Assembly: GCA_938015445.1 (NCBI GenBank)
Contig: CALLPE010000017.1
Location: 1-62,929, forward strand
Source of the DNA: an uncultured Pirellulales bacterium
GTDB taxonomy: Bacteria; Planctomycetota; Planctomycetia; Pirellulales; Thermoguttaceae
Direction: 5' to 3'
DNA: 62,929 nt
In this document: piece by piece, positions 28,862 through 36,400 of the stretch
Layout of the letters: each line of letters begins with the position of its first letter
Position numbering within the stretch: the stretch's first letter is position 1
Position numbers and translations under genes: made by a program
The notes under the pieces: model-generated
What the model saw: only the letters and a program-made list of their open reading frames with translations
Database searches by the model: none
What the model was told of the DNA's origin: nothing

Positions 28862-29294
28862 ACAGGGCCCGCACCACCCGGAAAGTGCTTGGTATTTCCA
28901 CGCGCATAGCGTGCCACTTGGTTGAATGACGCTCGCCTCGGGCAACAGGCACGCCAGGGGCAGTTTGCACCATCAAAAGTGTTTAGCTTTGTGGGGGCAC
29001 TCCGCGCCGACGTTTTGCAATCTGTCAGACGTTTTGCAATCTGTAAACCGCCAAACAACTGCGAAATTGCGAGACTGCGCAGCGTCGCCCGTGCTCGTAT
29101 TGACCGGCCGTTGGTGGCTGCGGATAATCGTGCGCAGTTGCACGGCAGTGTGGCGGCCCGGGCATCCAGATATATGCTGCTTCGCCGGATAACAAGCTGC
29201 CCCGGCAGATGAAAAGCCACGTTCCCCGACAGAAATTCTCCCACGATTTTGTTAGACCAGGATTCTGTTAGACAAGGATGTTAAGGGCGTCGCC
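28862..29294. repeat. Intergenic region with 19-bp and 16-bp direct repeats
   Basis: Between the PCMT and glycine-zipper genes. GACGTTTTGCAATCTGTCA (29009-29027) is repeated at 29028-29046 with one difference. A second pair, GTTAGACCAGGAT and GTTAGACAAGGAT, starts at 29251 and 29267 (16-base step) immediately before the glycine-zipper start. No gene is supported here. Confidence 0.7.
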
Positions 29295-29924
29295 ATGAAG
29301 CGCTTGTGGGCCGTCTGTTGTGCCGCGACCACGGTCTATGTGTTAGTGTGCGCCGGTTGCCGCTCGCCGTATCGTTCGGACCAGGGGGCGCTTTTCGGTG
29401 GGTTGCTCGGAGCCGGTACCGGCGCGGTAATCGGACACGCGGTGGGCAATACCGGGGCAGGTGCGGCCATCGGTGCAGGCGTAGGCGCCATTAGCGGCGC
29501 AGCCATTGGCGACGAGCTAGACCAAATCGAGGCGCAGAACCGAGCGTTGATCGAGCAAAAGATGGGCCAACAACTTGCCCGGGGGGCAGTGACCATCCAC
29601 GATGTAATCGCCATGACCCGCGCAGGCGTGGACGAGGAACTGATCGTCAACCACATCCGCTGCAACGGCGTAGCTGCCCCACTACAGGCCAACGACATCA
29701 TAACCTTGCGGGACCAAGGAGTGAGCAAACAGGTGATCGCCGCCATGCAAGTGCCGCCGACACGACCCGCCACGCAACAAGTTCAGCCTATTTACGCCCC
29801 GCAACCGGTGATCGTCGAAGAGCACATCTACGGGCCGCCGCCGTGGTGGGGGTATCCGAGGTACTACCGATACTACCACCGGCATCGGCCAGGCGTCAGT
29901 TGGGGGCTGTCGATAAGCAACTGA
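29295..29924 (+). CDS. Glycine-zipper lipoprotein
   Basis: A 209-residue lipoprotein. The signal ends at the lipobox LVCAGC (Cys about 22). A glycine-zipper segment follows (ALFGGLLGAGTGAVIGHAVG ... GAGVGAISGAAIGDELD), which inserts in or spans membranes in related proteins. Then come a helical region (MTRAGVDEELIVNHIRCNGV, DIITLRDQGVSKQVIAAM) and a Pro/Tyr/His-rich C-terminus (WWGYPRYYRYYHRHRPG). It is probably an outer-membrane or envelope structural lipoprotein. The closely spaced repeat just upstream may affect its translation. Confidence 0.88.
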   Translation: MKRLWAVCCAATTVYVLVCAGCRSPYRSDQGALFGGLLGAGTGAVIGHAVGNTGAGAAIGAGVGAISGAAIGDELDQIEAQNRALIEQKMGQQLARGAVTIHDVIAMTRAGVDEELIVNHIRCNGVAAPLQANDIITLRDQGVSKQVIAAMQVPPTRPATQQVQPIYAPQPVIVEEHIYGPPPWWGYPRYYRYYHRHRPGVSWGLSISN

Positions 29925-30029
29925 CCACCACCGCGCTCAACAAGCGCACAATACATGAAGCGCACGATAGAAGTGATCTCGACTGCTGCGTCGTGTGCCC
30001 CGCTCGGTGCCCAGCAGGCTCGGAGCCTC

Positions 30030-30104
30030 TAACAAAACGACTTTTCGTGGAACTGTACCGGTTCCACGTAGTTAGCCAAACCCTCTTCGAGTTCTGTTTT
30101 GTTA
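30030..30104. promoter_or_regulatory. Nested inverted repeat between convergent genes
   Basis: An outer arm TAACAAAAC (30030-30038) pairs perfectly with GTTTTGTTA (30096-30104). Inside lies an 8-bp hairpin, CGTGGAAC (30046-30053) with GTTCCACG (30061-30068). No U-tract follows on either strand. It could be a bidirectional transcription barrier, a structured RNA or a small mobile-element remnant. Confidence 0.5.
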
Positions 30105-30132
30105 AAGCCTCTTAGCATCAGAAGCAGAATCC

Positions 30133-30250
30133 CGCTGCTACTACTGCCAAGCGACCGGCTGCTAATATTGCCAAGCGAAAATCAAAGGCTGCAATTGCCG
30201 ATCGAAGCTCAAAGGCTGCAACTGGCAATCGAGGATCAAAGGCTGTTAGC
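30133..30250. repeat. 27-bp degenerate tandem array abutting tatA
   Basis: Units starting with GCTGC are at 30133, 30157, 30187, 30214 and 30241 (steps 24, 30, 27, 27). The best pair is GGCTGCAATTGCCGATCG and GGCTGCAACTGGCAATCG, each followed by a variant of AGnnTCAAA. The last unit runs into the stop codon of the tatA gene at 30246. Confidence 0.7.
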
Positions 30251-30572
30251 CTGGCTGGCTGGTTTGCTCGTGCGGTTGAGGCGGCGGCTCGAACTTCGGA
30301 GCAGTGGCCTCTTCGCGCTCGGCGGTGTCTTCGGCCGACGAGCTGCCCCAACCGCCGCCGGCGCCAGTAGCGCTGGGTGAATCAGAAGTAGCGCTATCGA
30401 TTGCCGAGCGGACCTCGCGCTCGATGTCGCGCAGACCTTTGCGCAGCTCCATCAGTCCGCGCCCCACAGAGCGCGCTACCTCCGGGAGCCGTTTGCCGAA
30501 CAGCAACACGGCCAGCGCCAGGATGATCAACATCCCTGATGGTCCCGGTGTAAATGCAAGCGGCAACTGCAT
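30246..30572 (-). CDS. tatA: Sec-independent translocase protein TatA-type (second copy)
   Basis: A 108-residue TatA/TatB-type protein. GGGGG directly upstream supports the ATG at 30572. It has an N-terminal membrane helix (PSGMLIILALAVLLFGKRLP), the amphipathic helix EVARSVGRGLMELRKGL, and an acidic, Pro-rich tail. TatA forms the size-adjusting pore of the twin-arginine pathway, which the Tat-signal proteins in this window would need. It follows the other tatA by about 225 bases on the same strand. The tail composition (EPPPQPHEQTSQPG) does not separate TatA from TatB with certainty. Confidence 0.88.
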   Translation of the reverse strand: MQLPLAFTPGPSGMLIILALAVLLFGKRLPEVARSVGRGLMELRKGLRDIEREVRSAIDSATSDSPSATGAGGGWGSSSAEDTAEREEATAPKFEPPPQPHEQTSQPG

Positions 30573-30797
30573 TTTTCCCCCTAACAACCCGAGGTTTTCC
30601 TGCTGCCGGACGAACCGCCCGTGTTGTTGGGCAAGCATCCGCAAAGCTTAGTGGGCGGTAGTTGATTTCCGGCTAGCGTTCAGCGTCTGCTGGTCGACCA
30701 GCTATTATGGGCCAAACAGTTCAATCACAGAGTAATCCGCGCGGTAGTGTGGCAGGCATTCGCCCTGGTCAGCGCTATGCTACGATTGAGAGCTACT

Positions 30798-31031
30798 CTA
30801 CGACTGATCGGACTGCTGCGTGGTCGAAGCCGGTTGCTGCTGCGGTTGAGACGGCGCTTCCATCCGCTTGGGCGGTTCCAAATCGGCGTCGTCCTCCAGC
30901 CCCTGCATACCCTTCTTGAACTCGACCATCCCTCGACCCAGCGAGCGCATAACACTGGGCAGCCGGTTGCCGAACAGTAGCAGGATCACAACGCCTACGA
31001 TAATCCAGTGAAAAAGGCTCATACTGCCCAT
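30798..31031 (-). CDS. tatA: Sec-independent translocase protein TatA-type (first copy)
   Basis: A 77-residue TatA-type protein. GAGGG six bases before the ATG at 31031 supports this start. The order is membrane helix (FHWIIVGVVILLLFGNRLP), amphipathic helix (SVMRSLGRGMVEFKKGMQ) and a Gln-rich tail. The FGxxRLP hinge is present. Together with the next gene it gives two TatA paralogues in tandem. tatC is not in the window. Confidence 0.88.
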   Translation of the reverse strand: MGSMSLFHWIIVGVVILLLFGNRLPSVMRSLGRGMVEFKKGMQGLEDDADLEPPKRMEAPSQPQQQPASTTQQSDQS

Positions 31032-31584
31032 GGCATACCCTCGCATTAAGAAGTTCCACTTTTGCCGCAGCAATGGGCTGCAACGCCCTTGCGCCCAAAA
31101 CCAGGCCACCCCGGCCGCTGTATAGGTCGTGCGATGCCGTGGCGGCCAGCGCGCCACGCAACTGCCACGCTAATTACATTCTAACGGCCCCAAGCAGCCT
31201 GTCAAAGCTTGCCGATAACGCACCCGGCAACTGCCCGGTGGAAAATCGAGCGCCGTGGCCTGGACCGATGGGGCAAAACAGCGCTTATCCTTCAAGTCTA
31301 TTGCCCTCAAGATGGCTCGTCAATCATCATGTCCACTGCCGGAGCAAAATCCTCGGACAAAAAACCGGAGCGTTAACGGGGTTCGTGAAGCAAGTGTCAA
31401 ACGCAGCATCACTATAGCCAAAAACTGTCCCCAGCGTCCCGACTGGTAGTCCAACCGATGCCTCTGGGCCAAAAGCGGTAAGCTGGCAAAGCGTTGTCGA
31501 TTGGCGGAAACCGACTGAACATTGCGCTTTTATCGGGCCGATGGACGCTCAGAGAAGATATCGCCTCGTTTTTAAGGTTGTACA
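31032..31584. other. Intergenic region between divergent genes
   Basis: About 550 bases between the first tatA and a small secreted-protein gene. I see no repeat, hairpin, consensus promoter or supported ORF. Confidence 0.4.
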
Positions 31585-32073
31585 ATGTCGATCTACGCTT
31601 CCGTAATGCTCGCCAGTTGGCTATTTTGTGCGGCCGAGCCTGCGTTAGGCGCAGCGGAAGTCGTTCCCGTACCCGAAGGCTTGCCTAACGCGGGACCGGC
31701 ACATTCTCTATTGCCGGGCGGGATCGAGCAGGCCCCCGGCCCAATAATCCCGAAATGTCTGACCGCCTGGCGTGTCTATGTACACCAGAGCCATTACGCG
31801 CCGGGCACGTTGCGCAACCCGACTAACAGTTGGTCGAAACACGCCTATCTGGCATATCGGGGAAATTTCTTCTTACAAGGTTACGACTATCGCACCGACC
31901 GCGACTACCCATGGCATGGTTCGACGAGCAATCGCACATATCGGTGGCGGCCGTCGCCATCACCCGGCGGAGCGACTGAGGTTCTCTCTTCCGCCACGGG
32001 GGCTCTCACTTCCGCCATGGGCAACTGGCAGTCGGTCCGGAAAACTCTATCGCCTGCCGCGCCAGTTCCTTGA
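31585..32073 (+). CDS. Small secreted hypothetical protein
   Basis: A 162-residue protein with a signal peptide (SVMLASWLFCAAEPALG). The middle is distinctive: TAWRVYVHQSHYAPGTLRNP, NSWSKHAYLAYRGNFFLQGY, DYRTDRDYPWHG. It is rich in Tyr, Trp and His and looks like a conserved exported planctomycete protein, but I cannot name a family. The C-terminal 45 residues are Ser/Pro/Ala-rich and partly made by a short 21-bp repeat (31968-32031). The frame stays open for 124 codons after the TGA at 32071-32073, so the gene may have been longer. AAGGT precedes the ATG weakly. Confidence 0.6.
   Translation: MSIYASVMLASWLFCAAEPALGAAEVVPVPEGLPNAGPAHSLLPGGIEQAPGPIIPKCLTAWRVYVHQSHYAPGTLRNPTNSWSKHAYLAYRGNFFLQGYDYRTDRDYPWHGSTSNRTYRWRPSPSPGGATEVLSSATGALTSAMGNWQSVRKTLSPAAPVP
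31968..32031. repeat. Short 21-bp repeat near the 3' end of a secreted-protein gene
   Basis: TTCCGCCAC at 31989 and TTCCGCCAT at 32010 are 21 bases apart within similar flanks (GTTCTCTC and GGCTCTCAC). Weaker unit-like sequence extends one step each way. The repeat is inside the coding frame. Confidence 0.5.
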
Positions 32074-32432
32074 CACTTCGACGAGTTTGCCCACAATGAC
32101 AACCTGAAGGATGCGCATCGCACGCCGCGGCACAAGCGCGATAGCAACGGATGGGACGCGGCCGATCGTGCTTTGGTAGTCGAAGTTGAACAGGCCCCGG
32201 CGCTGCCAGCTCGCCCATCTATGTTGTCATCGTACGATGCTGAGTCCCGGCCGCGGCAAAGAGCTTTAAAAGCAAGCAGATCACTTTCACAATGCCGCAG
32301 GTGGCCCAGGGCTGGCCTGCGGCGGGCTAGGGGCTTTGGGAGGCGCAACCGTAAGACCGACTGTCGGCGGCCCACATGCCGCGGCCCGGATGGCCCCTCT
32401 CAACGCCCCTACTGTCTTACTGGCGTGCGCCT
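32074..32432. other. Intergenic region, possible former coding sequence
   Basis: About 360 bases before folK. The frame of the upstream secreted-protein gene remains open from its TGA to 32448 and reads coding-like at first (FDEFAHNDNLKDAHRTP). No start or family match is seen. No promoter or hairpin stands out. Confidence 0.3.
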
Positions 32433-33614
32433 ATGGCACGCTGTCTGATCGGGCTGGGATCGAACCTTGGCGACCGCCGGCAAATGCTGGAGGAAGCGGT
32501 CCGCCGGCTGACTGCCAAAGACGATCTGCGACTGGTCGCCCGTAGCGGCTGGTTCGAGACTCGTGCCGTTGGCGGGCCGCAGGGACAGCCGCCGTATCTG
32601 AACGGGGCGGCGCTGTTGGAGACTAGTTTGTCTCCCGCTCAGCTCCTCCACGAGCTCCAACAAATCGAATTGGCGTTGGGACGACAGCGCGAAGTACGCT
32701 GGGGTCCGAGAACCATCGACCTTGACATCCTGCTGTACGAGCAACTGGTGGTGCAAACGCCGCAACTGGTCGTGCCGCACCCGCGCATGGCGATCCGCCG
32801 CTTCGTACTTGCCCCTGCGGCCCAGATTGCCCCCACGATGGTTCATCCGCTTATCGGCTGGACGGTGGCAGAGCTGCTGCAACACTTGGAGCAAGCGCCA
32901 CCATACTTGGCCCTGACCGGCGCGATCGGTGCCGGAAAAACTTCGCTTGCCAAACGGTTGGCACAACGGGCTGGCATACGGCTGCTTGCCGAGCGTCCTG
33001 ACTGGCGGCTCCTGGCCCGCTTCTACGCCGATCCGGCTGGCACGGCATGGGAGGCCCAGTTACAATTCCTCCGCCAACGAACGCGGCTGCTGGCCGCGGA
33101 TGCTCCGCATTGGACAAGCCCGGCGGCGCCGCAGTCGCAACCCAAATCACCGCCCGGCGCCAACTCGGAGGCGATCAGGCGTTGCGAGGAAGTTTCTGTA
33201 GAAGGAGAGGAATTTCCGCGGCAAAGCGAGGCCGAAGCGCCCAGAGACACGGCGCGGGCCTGCTGGACGGTGAGCGACTTCTGGTTCGATCAGACGCTGG
33301 CCTTTGCTCGCGTGTGGCTCAAAGGGCGTTTGCGCCAGCAGTTTGCGTCGCTGGTGGAAGAGGCGCGCCAATCGATCGTCCGGCCGAAGCTGCTGGCGGT
33401 GCTGGATGCCCCGGCCGCAGCACTACACCGACGTGTAGCAGCCAGGAACCGGTCGTGCGAACGGAATCTCACGGCCGCCCAACTGGAGCGCATCCGGCTG
33501 GCGGTGCTCAACGAGGCCGGCAAGCCGGGCGTCGGACCGGTATTGCATCTGCGCGACATGACGGTTGCCGCCGCCACCGAGGAACTGCTACTTGCCATCG
33601 ACGGAATGAACTGA
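32433..33614 (+). CDS. folK: Fusion of HPPK (FolK) with a deoxynucleoside kinase
   Basis: A 393-residue two-domain enzyme. Residues 1-155 are 6-hydroxymethyl-7,8-dihydropterin pyrophosphokinase (CLIGLGSNLGDRR, GQPPYLNGAALLET, RWGPRTIDLDILLY, VPHPRMAIRRFVL), a folate-pathway step. Residues about 158-393 are a deoxynucleoside-kinase-like P-loop domain: GAIGAGKTS (163-171), the Glu of LLAERPDW, VSDFWFDQTLAFARVWL (the family's SDFxFD motif) and RNRSCERNL. It would phosphorylate deoxynucleosides for salvage. A Glu/Pro-rich stretch of about 40 residues interrupts the kinase part. The ATG at 32433 starts exactly at the FolK fold. Confidence 0.9.
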   Translation: MARCLIGLGSNLGDRRQMLEEAVRRLTAKDDLRLVARSGWFETRAVGGPQGQPPYLNGAALLETSLSPAQLLHELQQIELALGRQREVRWGPRTIDLDILLYEQLVVQTPQLVVPHPRMAIRRFVLAPAAQIAPTMVHPLIGWTVAELLQHLEQAPPYLALTGAIGAGKTSLAKRLAQRAGIRLLAERPDWRLLARFYADPAGTAWEAQLQFLRQRTRLLAADAPHWTSPAAPQSQPKSPPGANSEAIRRCEEVSVEGEEFPRQSEAEAPRDTARACWTVSDFWFDQTLAFARVWLKGRLRQQFASLVEEARQSIVRPKLLAVLDAPAAALHRRVAARNRSCERNLTAAQLERIRLAVLNEAGKPGVGPVLHLRDMTVAAATEELLLAIDGMN

Positions 33615-33706
33615 TGTCGGTGTTGTACCGCTGCCATTTTTCGCTACCGCGGCAAAGCACAAACCGCCAACTAGCCAGGGACAACATCGCACGCGACTAC
33701 GCAGAG

Positions 33707-33815
33707 AACATCAAACAGGAAACATCAATCAGGAAACATCAATCAGGAAACATTAAAGAGAACATTAATCACAAAAAACGTTGATAAGGAAACATTGGTC
33801 AGAAAACATGACGCG
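33707..33815. repeat. 14-bp tandem array upstream of panC
   Basis: Eight units with consensus AACATYAATCAGGA start at 33707, 33721, 33735, 33749, 33761, 33777, 33791 and 33805. Two adjacent copies (33721 and 33735) are identical. The 12 and 16 base steps compensate, so seven steps span exactly 98 bases. It is AT-rich against a GC-rich background and lies in the folK-panC gap of 300 bases. No other feature is visible in that gap. Confidence 0.85.
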
Positions 33816-33914
33816 AAGAATCCGCGAAAATAGCGTGTGGCGCGCCGCTGCCTTTTCTCCCCACCGGGTGCGGTTGTGAGCAATACACTGAGCAACACAC
33901 AAGGAACAACACGC

Positions 33915-34778
33915 ATGGAAACCAGCCCCCGACCTGCAATCGTCACGACGATCGCCGACTTGCGCTGGGCGGTAGGTGCTGCCCGCAAGGACCAAAAACG
34001 GATAGGTTTCGTGCCCACGATGGGTGCGCTGCACGAGGGGCATTTGAGCCTTGTGCGTGCGTCGCAAGCTGAGTGCCAGTACACGGTGGTGTCGATTTAT
34101 GTCAACCCAGCGCAGTTTGGGCCGAAGGAAGATTTCGCCCGCTATCCGCGTACCCTGCAAGCCGACCTGGAGAAGCTGGCCGGCGTAGGTGCCGATCTGG
34201 CGTTCTGCCCCAGCGATGCGGAGGTGTATCCCGTGGGCTTCTCCACCTGGGTGGAAGTGGAAGGTGTGGCCGAGCCGCTGGAAGGGCAATGCCGACCCGG
34301 ACATTTTCGCGGCGTGGCCACCGTGGTGCTGAAGCTGCTAAACATGGTACAGCCGGACGTGGCCTACTTCGGGCAAAAGGACTATCAACAGGCGCTGGTA
34401 ATCCGCCGCATGGTAGCCGACCTGAACGTGCCAGTCGAGGTTCGTGTCTGCCCGACGGTGCGCGAACCAGATGGACTGGCGATGAGCTCGCGCAATTCGT
34501 ACCTCAGTCCGCAAGGACGCCAAAAAGCACTGGTGCTGTGGAAAAGCTTGCAACTGGCAGCCGAACTGGTGCGCCAGGCCGAGCGCGACGCCGCGACCAT
34601 AATCGCTCGCATGCGCCAGACAATTCTCACCGTCGAAGACGCCCAGATTGACTACATAGCCCTGGTCGACCCGGAAACGCTTGCTCCTGTGGAAAAAATC
34701 ACCGCGCCGGTGTTGGCCGCGCTGGCGATCAGGATCGAAGGGACGCGGCTGATCGACAATTGCTTGTTGGAGCCATAG
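33915..34778 (+). CDS. panC: Pantothenate synthetase
   Basis: A 287-residue enzyme that joins pantoate and beta-alanine with ATP to form pantothenate for coenzyme A. Motifs are GFVPTMGALHEGHLSLVRAS (the HxGH nucleotide site), VSIYVNPAQFGPKEDF, GQCRPGHFRGVATVVLKLLN, VAYFGQKDYQQALVIRRM and PDGLAMSSRNSYLSP with the KMSKS-like loop. The ATG at 33915, preceded by AAGGA, is preferred to an in-frame start at 33837 inside non-homologous sequence. A 14-bp tandem array lies 100 bases upstream. Confidence 0.97.
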   Translation: METSPRPAIVTTIADLRWAVGAARKDQKRIGFVPTMGALHEGHLSLVRASQAECQYTVVSIYVNPAQFGPKEDFARYPRTLQADLEKLAGVGADLAFCPSDAEVYPVGFSTWVEVEGVAEPLEGQCRPGHFRGVATVVLKLLNMVQPDVAYFGQKDYQQALVIRRMVADLNVPVEVRVCPTVREPDGLAMSSRNSYLSPQGRQKALVLWKSLQLAAELVRQAERDAATIIARMRQTILTVEDAQIDYIALVDPETLAPVEKITAPVLAALAIRIEGTRLIDNCLLEP

Positions 34779-34921
34779 CTATTTTTTGGAACCGTAGCGC
34801 AGCCACAGGTCTTTACACGGCCATAGAATTGCACTGAATTGAATGGTTGGCCTGCCAGACAGCCCTGCCGAGATTGGAAAGCAGGCATGGCGCCGTGGGC
34901 CATCAGCCCAACCGAACGATC

Positions 34922-36247
34922 ATGTATCAAACCCTTTTTCATATCCCTTTACGTGTCGCGGGACTGCCGCTGTTCGGCTACGGCATACTACTAGCGATTT
35001 GGGCTGTAGTCGGCACATCATACTTAATTTGGCAGGTCCATCGCCGGGGCCTCAACTCCGAGACGCTCAGCTATTTGCCCGTGATTGCGGCCATCGGGGC
35101 CATCATCGCCTGGATACTGCCGGCCCTGTGCGACCACCAAGGGCTGCCCATCCGCGGTTACGGCGTGATGATTTTGCTGGCCGTCCTGGCCGCCGTGTGG
35201 CTGACCGTTCAGCGCGGAAAGCGCCGCGGCATCGCGTCAGACGTTATCCTCAACCTGGCATTGTGGCTGTTTGTGCCGGGGATAATCGGCGCCAGGGCGT
35301 TTTACGTCGTCGAGTACTGGAACGATCAGTACGCGCCGGCGTTGCGTTTGGGACTGCTGCCGCTATTAGGCGAGTTGGTGAATATCTCCCAGGGCGGACT
35401 AGTGGTTTATGGCGCACTGATGGGAATTGTCGTTGGCCTGCTGCTTTTTGTGCGCCGTTATCGGCTGAAGTTGCTGGCCACCTGCGATTTGGTAGCGCCG
35501 GGGTTGCTCTTGGCGTTGGCCATCGGGAGGATCGGTTGCTTTCTGAACGGTTGCTGTTTTGGGGCAATGAGCGTTGCCCCGTGGGCGGTCACGTTTCCGC
35601 TGGGCAGTCTCCCATACGAAAACCAGGTGCTGCGCCGACAAGCCGATGGGCTGATCAGGCAGCGACTGAACGACCACGGTAACAGCGGTCGGCTGGGTTG
35701 GGTGTGGTACTCGGCCCAGCCGGACTCGCCCGCCGCTGGGTCAGGCCTGCGCGACGGCGACCGGCTGAAGCGCATCGAGCAGTTGGACCTGAACGCGCCG
35801 GATGCCACGGCCGAAAACGTCTACCATATGCTATCTGGCGCAAGACGTTCTGGTGAGGTGCTAGAAGTAGTAGTGGAGCCAAGTCGCACGCTTTACGTAC
35901 CTGCGGAAGCGATACCGCTGCGCAGCAAACCGGTGCATCCTACACAGCTTTATAGCACTATCGATGCTGTCATACTGTGCTTGTTGCTGGTGACTTACGC
36001 GCGCTATCAGCGGCGCGACGGAGAACTGTTCGCCCTGATGCTGTCGGTTTACCCGGTCACTAGGTTTCTGATTGAGATACTGAGAACCGACGAGCCGAAA
36101 CGATTTTTTGTGGGTATGACAATTGCCCAAGTCATTAGCGTGGTGCTGCTTGTGTGCGCAGCGGCTTTGTGGGCATACATCTTCTTTGCCGGCCAGCGCA
36201 GCCACGTGGCGCCGCGGTGCGTTGAACCGCCGGGCATTGCGGACTAA
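34922..36247 (+). CDS. lgt: Prolipoprotein diacylglyceryl transferase with PDZ insertion and duplicated N-terminal unit
   Basis: A 441-residue integral membrane enzyme, well over the usual 270-300. It transfers diacylglycerol to the lipobox Cys of prolipoproteins such as those in this window. The Lgt core is clear: GLPIRGYGVMILLAVLAAVW (about 74-93), IIGARAFYVVEYW, SQGGLVVYGALMG, the signature GRIGCFLNGCCFG (202-214) and VHPTQLYSTIDA (338-349). Two oddities are seen. A PDZ-like insert at about 257-320 (AAGSGLRDGDRLKRI) separates the signature from VHPTQLY. Also, residues 12-43 repeat the TM1 unit (AGLPLFGYGILLAIWAVVG). No ribosome binding site is visible at the ATG. Confidence 0.9.
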   Translation: MYQTLFHIPLRVAGLPLFGYGILLAIWAVVGTSYLIWQVHRRGLNSETLSYLPVIAAIGAIIAWILPALCDHQGLPIRGYGVMILLAVLAAVWLTVQRGKRRGIASDVILNLALWLFVPGIIGARAFYVVEYWNDQYAPALRLGLLPLLGELVNISQGGLVVYGALMGIVVGLLLFVRRYRLKLLATCDLVAPGLLLALAIGRIGCFLNGCCFGAMSVAPWAVTFPLGSLPYENQVLRRQADGLIRQRLNDHGNSGRLGWVWYSAQPDSPAAGSGLRDGDRLKRIEQLDLNAPDATAENVYHMLSGARRSGEVLEVVVEPSRTLYVPAEAIPLRSKPVHPTQLYSTIDAVILCLLLVTYARYQRRDGELFALMLSVYPVTRFLIEILRTDEPKRFFVGMTIAQVISVVLLVCAAALWAYIFFAGQRSHVAPRCVEPPGIAD

Positions 36248-36252
36248 TAGGC

Positions 36253-36350
36253 TGGCAATCCAGCAGAGACTATAAAAGTTGCAACTCGAGCCGATGCCGC
36301 GGTACTGTGCCGCCAGATTGGCAGTCCGCCAGAGATTCTGAAAGTTTGCC
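36253..36350. repeat. 66-bp spaced direct repeat after lgt
   Basis: TGGCAATCCAGCAGAGACTA with AAAGTTGCAAC (36253-36285) recurs 66 bases later as TGGCAGTCCGCCAGAGATTC with AAAGTTTGCCAC (36319-36350). Sixty-six is three times 22, the period seen in other arrays. It lies in the gap between convergent lgt and the anti-sigma gene. Confidence 0.55.
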
Positions 36351-36400
36351 ACCGTAATCGACGGCGCAAGCTCCCCAAAATTGGCGTGTTGCTGGTGCGC

